Of a stretch of 9,265 bases of DNA, positions 3,980 to 9,265 are shown one piece after another; within the stretch, counting starts at the first letter, position 1; the number at the start of each line of letters is the position of its first letter. The position numbers and the translations under genes are program-made. The notes under the pieces are model-generated. The model saw only the letters and a list, made by a program, of their open reading frames with translations, was not told the origin of the DNA and made no database searches. The DNA lies in assembly GCA_003529325.1 (NCBI GenBank), contig DPVW01000089.1:3773-13037 (forward strand), read 5' to 3'. The stretch comes from Candidatus Latescibacterota bacterium (GTDB taxonomy: Bacteria > Latescibacterota > UBA2968 > UBA8231).

Positions 3980-6333
3980 TGGCAGATGAAACAAGCCTGA
4001 ACCCCGAACAGGGCGCCGCCGTCGAGCAGACCTCCGGCCCCCTGCTCGTGCTCGCCGGCGCCGGCTCAGGCAAGACGCGGGTCTTGACGCAGCGTATCGC
4101 ACATCTCATCGACCACGCCGACGTGGCGCCATGGAACATCCTTGCCGTGACCTTCACCAACAAGGCTGCGGGCGAAATGCGCGAACGTATCGAATATCTC
4201 GTCGGCGACGAGGCGGCAGGGCGCTTGTGGATTGGCACATTCCATTCCGTCTGTGCTCGACTGCTGCGTTACGAGTCGAAGGCTTTCGGCCTGCATTCCG
4301 ACTTCACCATCTACGACACCGACGACTGCCGGGCTCTGCTACGCAGACTGCTCGTCGCCCTCGACCTCTCGGAGCAGGACTTTCCCATCCGTCAGGTTCA
4401 TGGCGAGATCAGCCGCGCCAAGAATGCGATGATCGATGTCCCCACCTTCGCCGGCAGGGCCGCGCACAATCCGCACAAACGGCGGATCGCCGACATCTAC
4501 GATGCCTACGAGAAGGGCCTGCGCGCCAACAACGCCTTCGACTTCGACGATCTCATCGTCGAACCCGTACGCTTGCTACAGCGATTTCCCGAGGTACTGG
4601 AAAAGTGTCGGCGACGCTGGAAACACATCCTCGTCGATGAGTATCAGGACACGAATCGACCCCAGTATCTACTCACCAAACTGCTCGCCGCCGAACATCG
4701 CAACCTCTGCGTCGTCGGCGACGACGACCAGTCGATTTACCAGTTTCGCGGTGCCGACATCCGCAACATTCTCGACTTCGAAAAAGACTACCCCGAGGCC
4801 GTCGTCGTGCGCCTGGAGCAGAACTACCGTTCCACCGGCCGGATTCTGGCCGCAGCCAATGCCGTCATCGACAACAACGTCGACCGCAAGGGTAAGAATC
4901 TCTGGACCGCCCTTGGTGAGGGTGATCTGCTGCAGGTCGCCGAATGTGGCGACGATCGCGGCGAGGCACGGCACGTTGTCGCCCAGATCCGTCAGTTGTG
5001 CAGTCAGCACGACTACACGCTGGCCGACGCCGCGATCCTGTATCGTACAAATGCGCAGTCGCGGGTCCTGGAAGAGGAACTCCGTCGCCACAAGATGCCT
5101 TACATCATCGTCGGTGGTACCCGTTTCTACGAGCGCAAAGAGATCAAGGATGTTCTCGCCTACCTGCGCCTGCTGGTAAATCCAGCCGACGATGTTGGCC
5201 TGCTTCGCGTCATCAACGCACCCAAGCGTGGCATCGGCGACACGACGGTCGAGAAGATCGCCCTCTTCGCGCGGCAGACGCACACCGACCTGCTGCAGGC
5301 AGCTCTGCACGCCGGCGAGGTCCCCGGCCTTGCCGCCCGTGCCGTGAAAGCCGTAGCCACATTCGGCGAGTTGATGACAGGCCTGGCGCAGCAGATCCAC
5401 GAAGGCGGCCTCAGTCTGCCCGAACTGGCACAGGAGGTGCTCGACCGCAGCGGTTACCTCGAGGCATTGCGCGAACTCGACATACCCGAGGCGGATAGCC
5501 GTATTGACAACCTCGGTGAGCTCGTCAACAGCATGTCTGAATTCTCCGGTCGATACGAAGGCGAGGGCATCGGTCTCAGCCAGTTTCTCGAAGACGTCGC
5601 CCTGATGAGTTCGGAAGACGAAGCGATGGCCGGGGCCGCTGGCGGCACGCTGACGATGATGACCTTGCACAGCGCCAAAGGCCTCGAGTATCCCATCGTC
5701 GCCATCTGTGGTATGGAGGAGGAGATTTTTCCCACCCAGCGCGCCATCGAGGAGAGCCGCAGCCAACCACGGGCCATCGAGGAAGAACGACGCCTCTGTT
5801 ACGTGGGCATTACGCGTGCGCGTCGACATCTGCTGATGAGTTATGCGCGCTGGCGCTACCTCTTCGGCCAGGGCCGGGAGATGTTGCCGTCACGATTCCT
5901 CGAAGAACTCCCCAAAGAGCTCGTGGAAAACGTGCAGGTCCAGGCTGAGTTGGCTTGGGGCTCCCCTGCCGGTGCCGACAGAGGAGTGCGACGCCAGGCC
6001 GGCGGTCGTCAAGGTGCCAACCGCCAGGGCACCGGTCGCCAAGGGGGCGGGCAGTCCTCACCGGCAAAACAAATTCCAAAGCCGAAGGCGCCGACAGGCG
6101 TGCACTATGTCGCGGACGAGGATTCGGGTCTGCAGATGCAATTTCCCGGCGCCGGCGATGGCACCGGGGGCGACGATCTACTTGGTGTCGGTCGCTGGGT
6201 GCAGCATCCAGCCTGGGGTCGAGGTCAGATCGTCGCTCGCGAGGGAGACGGGGATAAGACGAAACTATCCATCCGTTTTGGGGCAACGACGAAACGAGTC
6301 GTGGCAGCCTATGCACAGTTGCAGCCCATCTGA
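3979..6333 (+). CDS. pcrA: ATP-dependent 3'-5' DNA helicase, PcrA/UvrD family
   Basis: This is a superfamily 1A helicase of 784 residues, within the normal range for PcrA/UvrD, acting in nucleotide excision repair, removal of recombinase filaments, and transcription-replication conflicts. All core motifs are present: Q motif LNPEQ (7-11), Walker A GAGSGKT (27-33), VTFTNKAAGEM (57-67), GTFHS (86-90), motif II DEYQDTN (220-226), motif III GDDDQSIYQFRGAD (247-260), motif IV LEQNYRST (279-286), LYRTNAQSR (354-362), motif V TLHSAKGLE (562-570) and motif VI VGITRARR (609-616). The C-terminal part at about 735-784 (VGRWVQHPAWGRGQIVAREG, then RVVAAYAQLQPI) matches the PcrA Tudor domain that binds RNA polymerase. 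It is joined to the core by an Arg/Gln/Gly-rich linker (671-692). I start at ATG 3979 because of the GGAG and the overlap with the mltG stop. UvrD and PcrA cannot be firmly told apart by motifs alone; the Tudor end leads me to pcrA. Confidence 0.95.
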   Translation: MADETSLNPEQGAAVEQTSGPLLVLAGAGSGKTRVLTQRIAHLIDHADVAPWNILAVTFTNKAAGEMRERIEYLVGDEAAGRLWIGTFHSVCARLLRYESKAFGLHSDFTIYDTDDCRALLRRLLVALDLSEQDFPIRQVHGEISRAKNAMIDVPTFAGRAAHNPHKRRIADIYDAYEKGLRANNAFDFDDLIVEPVRLLQRFPEVLEKCRRRWKHILVDEYQDTNRPQYLLTKLLAAEHRNLCVVGDDDQSIYQFRGADIRNILDFEKDYPEAVVVRLEQNYRSTGRILAAANAVIDNNVDRKGKNLWTALGEGDLLQVAECGDDRGEARHVVAQIRQLCSQHDYTLADAAILYRTNAQSRVLEEELRRHKMPYIIVGGTRFYERKEIKDVLAYLRLLVNPADDVGLLRVINAPKRGIGDTTVEKIALFARQTHTDLLQAALHAGEVPGLAARAVKAVATFGELMTGLAQQIHEGGLSLPELAQEVLDRSGYLEALRELDIPEADSRIDNLGELVNSMSEFSGRYEGEGIGLSQFLEDVALMSSEDEAMAGAAGGTLTMMTLHSAKGLEYPIVAICGMEEEIFPTQRAIEESRSQPRAIEEERRLCYVGITRARRHLLMSYARWRYLFGQGREMLPSRFLEELPKELVENVQVQAELAWGSPAGADRGVRRQAGGRQGANRQGTGRQGGGQSSPAKQIPKPKAPTGVHYVADEDSGLQMQFPGAGDGTGGDDLLGVGRWVQHPAWGRGQIVAREGDGDKTKLSIRFGATTKRVVAAYAQLQPI
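5989..6054 (+). repeat. RQG-rich degenerate repeat in the PcrA linker
   Basis: The segment encodes residues 671-692 of the helicase, RRQAGG, RQGANRQGTG and RQGGGQ, that is four spaced copies of an Arg-Gln-(Ala/Gly) unit. At DNA level the unit is CGCCAGGsC or CGTCAAGG with varied third bases, so it is selected or old rather than a fresh slippage product. It lies between the helicase core and the Tudor domain and is probably disordered and basic. Confidence 0.6.
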
Positions 6334-6442
6334 CAGAGCGTTCGTCTCGAGGATTTCGGTTGCGTCCGATCGGGGCTGCCTGTAGTTTCTATCCAACTCA
6401 GATCGACCCCATCTCCTTCTGCCACAGGCTTTTCAGTCCGCC

Positions 6443-7858
6443 GTGACGACCGCCATTCAGCTCCTGGACGAGTCCGTCCTGCCCATCCCATCGGTTGCTG
6501 GTACGGTGCCACTACGTATCGCCATACAGCATATCGGGTGTAAGCTGAATCAGTACGAAGCCGAGGCCTTCCGCGCCGATTTTCAGGGCCGTGGATATGA
6601 GGTCGTCCCCTTCGACACCGACGCCGACGTCTATGTCGTCAACACCTGCACCGTCACCGGCTCGGGTGACTCCGATTCCCGTCGTGCCGTGCGCCGTGCC
6701 CGACGGCAACAACCGGAGGCCATGGTCGTGGCCACTGGTTGTTACGCCCAACGCCGCCCGGGGGAGCTCGCCGACGCGGGCGCCAGCGTCGTCATCGGCA
6801 ATGGCGACAAAGCTGGTCTCGTCGAGCACGTCGTCGAGCGCCTTGCAGGACAGACACTCTCGCCCTTGCCCTTGCCAATGTATGGTGCCCCCGAATCGCC
6901 GATAGCGACTTCGCCCCGCCCCCCACGGACCGAACGATTTCTGCAGATCGACCGGGTCGTGGATGGCGGCCGCACACGCGGCACGCTGCAGATTCAGGAT
7001 GGCTGCGACGAGCACTGCACGTATTGTATCATTCCCACCGTGCGTGGTGCCGGTGTCAGTCGTCCGGTGGCGGAGGTCCTGGCGCAGGCGGAAAAGATGG
7101 TGGCAGCCGGCTATCGCGAACTCGCCCTCACGGGTGTGCATTCCGGCAGCTACGGATACGACTACGATGAGCAGAATGCACTCGTCGACTTGCTGCGTCA
7201 GTTGGAGCGGATCGACAATCTCGAACGCATCCGTCTCAACTCGGTAGAGCCCGGATACGTCTCCGATGAGCTCATCGACTATGCCACGAACTCACGCCAC
7301 TTCTGTCGGCATTTCCACATCCCACTACAGAGCGGTCATGACGGCACGTTGCGGCGCATGGGTCGCCGCTACTCCACAGCCGAATACGCCGATCGCGTAC
7401 GACAGATCGCCGCGGCCATTCCCGGTTGCGCCCTCGGCGCCGACGTCATGGTCGGCTTCCCCGGCGAGACCGACGAAGACCACGAGTCGACGCGCCATTT
7501 CCTCGAAGAGATGCCACTGACCTACCTGCACGTCTTCTCCTATTCCTTGCGCGATGGCACCCCCGCCGAACGGCTGTCCGGGCAAACACCCCATGCGTTG
7601 AAGAAGAGTCGGGCACGGGAGCTGATCGACCTCGGATTGGCCAAGCGTCTGGACTTTCACCGGGCGCAGATCGGCTCTCAGGTGCAGGTCTTGATGGAGG
7701 AGATCACCAACGATGGCCTCGCCACGGGTCTGACGGACAACTATCTGCGCGTGCGTTACGAATCCGGACCCCACTCAGCCTCGAATCGCTTCGATACCGT
7801 CCTGGTGACACAGGCGCGGGAAGATGTCCTGTTCGGCGAAGTGGTGCTGCAGACATGA
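6443..7858 (+). CDS. mtaB: tRNA t6A37 methylthiotransferase MtaB
   Basis: MtaB is a radical SAM enzyme that adds a methylthio group to C2 of N6-threonylcarbamoyladenosine at position 37 of tRNAs reading ANN codons. The N-terminal UPF0004 domain has cluster cysteines C33 (HIGCKLNQYE), C69 (NTCTVT) and C100 (TGCYAQ). NTCTVT together with GCKLNQYE is typical of MtaB rather than MiaB or RimO. The radical SAM motif CxxxCxxC is C188-C192-C195 in QDGCDEHCTYCIIP. TGVHSGSYG (230-238), HIPLQSG (292-298) and GADVMVGFPGETDED (332-346) follow, and a TRAM-like end covers about 408-471. A proline-rich stretch (about 138-162) joins the first two domains. The protein is 471 residues from the GTG at 6443. That start has no clear Shine-Dalgarno, and GTG 6506, just before PLRIAIQHIGCK, is an alternative. 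The gene follows pcrA by 109 bp, in which I see no clear promoter or terminator, and overlaps miaB by 4 bases. Confidence 0.93.
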   Translation: MTTAIQLLDESVLPIPSVAGTVPLRIAIQHIGCKLNQYEAEAFRADFQGRGYEVVPFDTDADVYVVNTCTVTGSGDSDSRRAVRRARRQQPEAMVVATGCYAQRRPGELADAGASVVIGNGDKAGLVEHVVERLAGQTLSPLPLPMYGAPESPIATSPRPPRTERFLQIDRVVDGGRTRGTLQIQDGCDEHCTYCIIPTVRGAGVSRPVAEVLAQAEKMVAAGYRELALTGVHSGSYGYDYDEQNALVDLLRQLERIDNLERIRLNSVEPGYVSDELIDYATNSRHFCRHFHIPLQSGHDGTLRRMGRRYSTAEYADRVRQIAAAIPGCALGADVMVGFPGETDEDHESTRHFLEEMPLTYLHVFSYSLRDGTPAERLSGQTPHALKKSRARELIDLGLAKRLDFHRAQIGSQVQVLMEEITNDGLATGLTDNYLRVRYESGPHSASNRFDTVLVTQAREDVLFGEVVLQT

Positions 7859-9261
7859 GCGATATCCTCATGGAACTGCCCCTCGTGGACGGCATCGAAC
7901 CGGCGCCACATACCACGTCGGCACGCAAGACTGCGACGCCTGCCCGTTCGGTATACGTCGAGACCTACGGGTGCCAGATGAACGTCGCCGACAGCGAGAC
8001 GGTGACCTCCATTCTCGGTAACGCCGGCTTCCACCTCGTCGGTACACCGGAAGAGGCGGATATCATCCTGATCAACACCTGCGCCGTGCGTGAAAATGCC
8101 GAGGAGCGCGTCATCGGGCGTGCCAGTCAACTCAACGGCCTGCGCAGAGCACGCCCAGATCTGACGTTGGGTATCCTCGGCTGCATGGCCCAGCACCTGG
8201 CGACGAGCTTGCCCACACGGGCCCCATGGGTCGATCTCGTGGCCGGCCCCGACTCTTATGCCCGCTTGCCTGAACTGCTGGCACAGACGGCAGACGAGGC
8301 CCTGCTCGACACGCGCTTGAGTCGCAGCGAAAACTACATCGGTATCGATCCCCAGCGGCAACGCGACTCGACCAACGCCTGGGTCACCATCATCCGTGGC
8401 TGTGACAAGTTCTGCACCTTCTGCATTGTGCCCTATGTTCGCGGCCGTGAACGCAGCCTGCCGGCCGAGGAAATCCTGCGCCAGGTGCAGACTCTGGCCA
8501 CCGAGGGTTTCCGCGAGGTCACCCTTCTGGGTCAGACGGTCAACTCGTACAACGATGGTGTCACGAACTTCGCCTCCCTGTTGCGCCGGGTCGCGGCGGT
8601 GGACGGCATCGAGCGTGTGCGCTTCACCTCCCCGTACCCTGTGGACTTTACCGACGACGTCATCGCTGCCATGGCCGAGACAGAGCAGGTCTGTGCATCG
8701 CTGCATCTGCCCGTGCAGTCCGGTTCGGAGGCACAGTTGGCGGCCATGCGACGCGGGTATACGGTGGCTCGTTATCGAGCGTTGGTCAGCGAGCTGCGGG
8801 CAACGATTCCTGATCTGGCTCTGACCACCGATATCATCACCGGATTCTGTGGTGAGACGGATCAGGACTTTCAGCAGACCTTCGACCTCATGCAGGAACT
8901 GCGCTTCGATTCCGCCTTCATGTTCAAGTATTCGGAGCGCTCCGGGACCCACGCGGCGCGCGCCATGCCGGACGATATACCGGAGGCTGTGAAGAAGGAG
9001 CGACTACAGCGGGTGATCGAACTTCAGGAAGAGATCTCGCGCCAGATCAACGCCGACGCCGTAGGCTCTCAGGTCGAGGTCCTGGTACAGGGGGAGAGCA
9101 AGCGACGGGCAAAGGATGGTTCCGTGACCTATTATGGTCGCACGCCACAGAATAAGGTCACCGTCTTCCCACAGCCCGTACCTGCAAATCGCATCATCTC
9201 CGTCGCCATCGACCGGACCACGTCGCATACCTTGTTCGGGTCTGTCGTCCCGCCTGAATAA
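7855..9261 (+). CDS. miaB: tRNA i6A37 methylthiotransferase MiaB
   Basis: MiaB converts N6-isopentenyladenosine-37 to its 2-methylthio form in tRNAs reading UNN codons, using two [4Fe-4S] clusters and SAM. The N-terminal domain has C40 (VETYGCQMNVADSE), C76 (NTCAVRENAEERV) and C110 (ILGCMAQ). The radical SAM cysteines are C183, C187 and C190 in IIRGCDKFCTFCIVPYVRGR. LLGQTVNSY (224-232) and HLPVQSGS (284-291) are diagnostic, and the TRAM domain covers about 401-465. At 468 residues it has normal length, with a variable leader of about 30 residues before VYVETYGC. ATG 7855 lies in an ATGA overlap with the mtaB stop. The frame stays open far upstream inside mtaB, but that part is a shadow. ATG 7870 is an alternative start. 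GFCGET (330-335) replaces the common GFPGET. The substrate depends on MiaA, which is not in the window. Confidence 0.96.
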   Translation: MSDILMELPLVDGIEPAPHTTSARKTATPARSVYVETYGCQMNVADSETVTSILGNAGFHLVGTPEEADIILINTCAVRENAEERVIGRASQLNGLRRARPDLTLGILGCMAQHLATSLPTRAPWVDLVAGPDSYARLPELLAQTADEALLDTRLSRSENYIGIDPQRQRDSTNAWVTIIRGCDKFCTFCIVPYVRGRERSLPAEEILRQVQTLATEGFREVTLLGQTVNSYNDGVTNFASLLRRVAAVDGIERVRFTSPYPVDFTDDVIAAMAETEQVCASLHLPVQSGSEAQLAAMRRGYTVARYRALVSELRATIPDLALTTDIITGFCGETDQDFQQTFDLMQELRFDSAFMFKYSERSGTHAARAMPDDIPEAVKKERLQRVIELQEEISRQINADAVGSQVEVLVQGESKRRAKDGSVTYYGRTPQNKVTVFPQPVPANRIISVAIDRTTSHTLFGSVVPPE

Positions 9262-9265
9262 AGCT

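Noticed and set aside
4669..5829. 386-codon minus-strand open frame opposite the helicase
   Set aside because: It lies wholly within pcrA, whose motifs are complete on the + strand. The translation has no recognisable domain and mirrors the GC-rich codon bias of the real gene.
7426..7854. Upstream extension of the miaB frame giving a 611-residue protein
   Set aside because: This part is Arg-rich out-of-frame translation of mtaB. MiaB proteins begin near the ATG at 7855, and the ATGA overlap supports that start.
7756..8952. 398-codon minus-strand open frame opposite mtaB/miaB
   Set aside because: It covers the intact miaB coding sequence and shows no family motifs; it is an antisense shadow of high-GC codons.
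2885..9261. A novel defence or mobile system in the right-hand gene cluster
   Set aside because: All four genes are well-known housekeeping families with complete motifs; no integrase, transposase, toxin, nuclease or repeat array accompanies them.

Overview
The window is GC-rich, single-chromosome-type bacterial DNA made of ordinary housekeeping genes around a degraded central stretch. I found no rRNA, tRNA, CRISPR array, transposase or phage gene. The MiaB sequence carries GFCGET where most MiaB proteins have GFPGET, together with FMFKYSERSGT and GESKRR. In my recollection this combination is common in the FCB superphylum (Bacteroidota, Gemmatimonadota, Latescibacterota and relatives). The codon choice and the mix of a DUF420 protein, a COG3618-type amidohydrolase and an mltG-pcrA pair fit a non-Bacteroidota member of that group, but the assignment is tentative and rests on memory of family patterns.

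Layout. Bases 1-226 hold a possible gene tail, a small TGTGA/TCACA dyad and a good sigma70-like promoter. Next is osmC (227-646, +), a thiol peroxidase of the OsmC family, closed by a 19-bp stem hairpin (672-716). A small membrane-protein frame (824-1018, +) is interrupted by an in-frame amber codon. It converges on a COG3618-type amidohydrolase (1033-1878, -) that starts at a GTG with its own Shine-Dalgarno. Divergent from that gene is a DUF420 membrane protein (1911-2354, +), broken by two compensating frameshifts. A 530-bp stretch (2355-2884) follows, with a GC-rich hairpin and only weak or broken reading frames.

From 2885 to the right edge the genes are intact, tightly packed and all on the + strand. 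They are mltG (septal murein transglycosylase), pcrA/uvrD (superfamily 1 helicase with a C-terminal Tudor domain), then after 109 bp mtaB and miaB (two tRNA A37 methylthiotransferases). mltG-pcrA and mtaB-miaB are each joined by a 1- to 4-base stop/start overlap, which suggests translational coupling. pcrA begins behind a Shine-Dalgarno that lies inside the last codons of mltG.

The most notable point is the contrast between the intact right-hand gene cluster and the stretch of about 780-2830, where an amber codon, two frameshifts and possibly a third frameshift occur close together. TAG is a normal stop here (osmC and the amidohydrolase both end in TAG), so code reassignment does not explain the amber codon. 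Gene decay and local sequence error both remain possible. I saw no convincing evidence of a new biological system.
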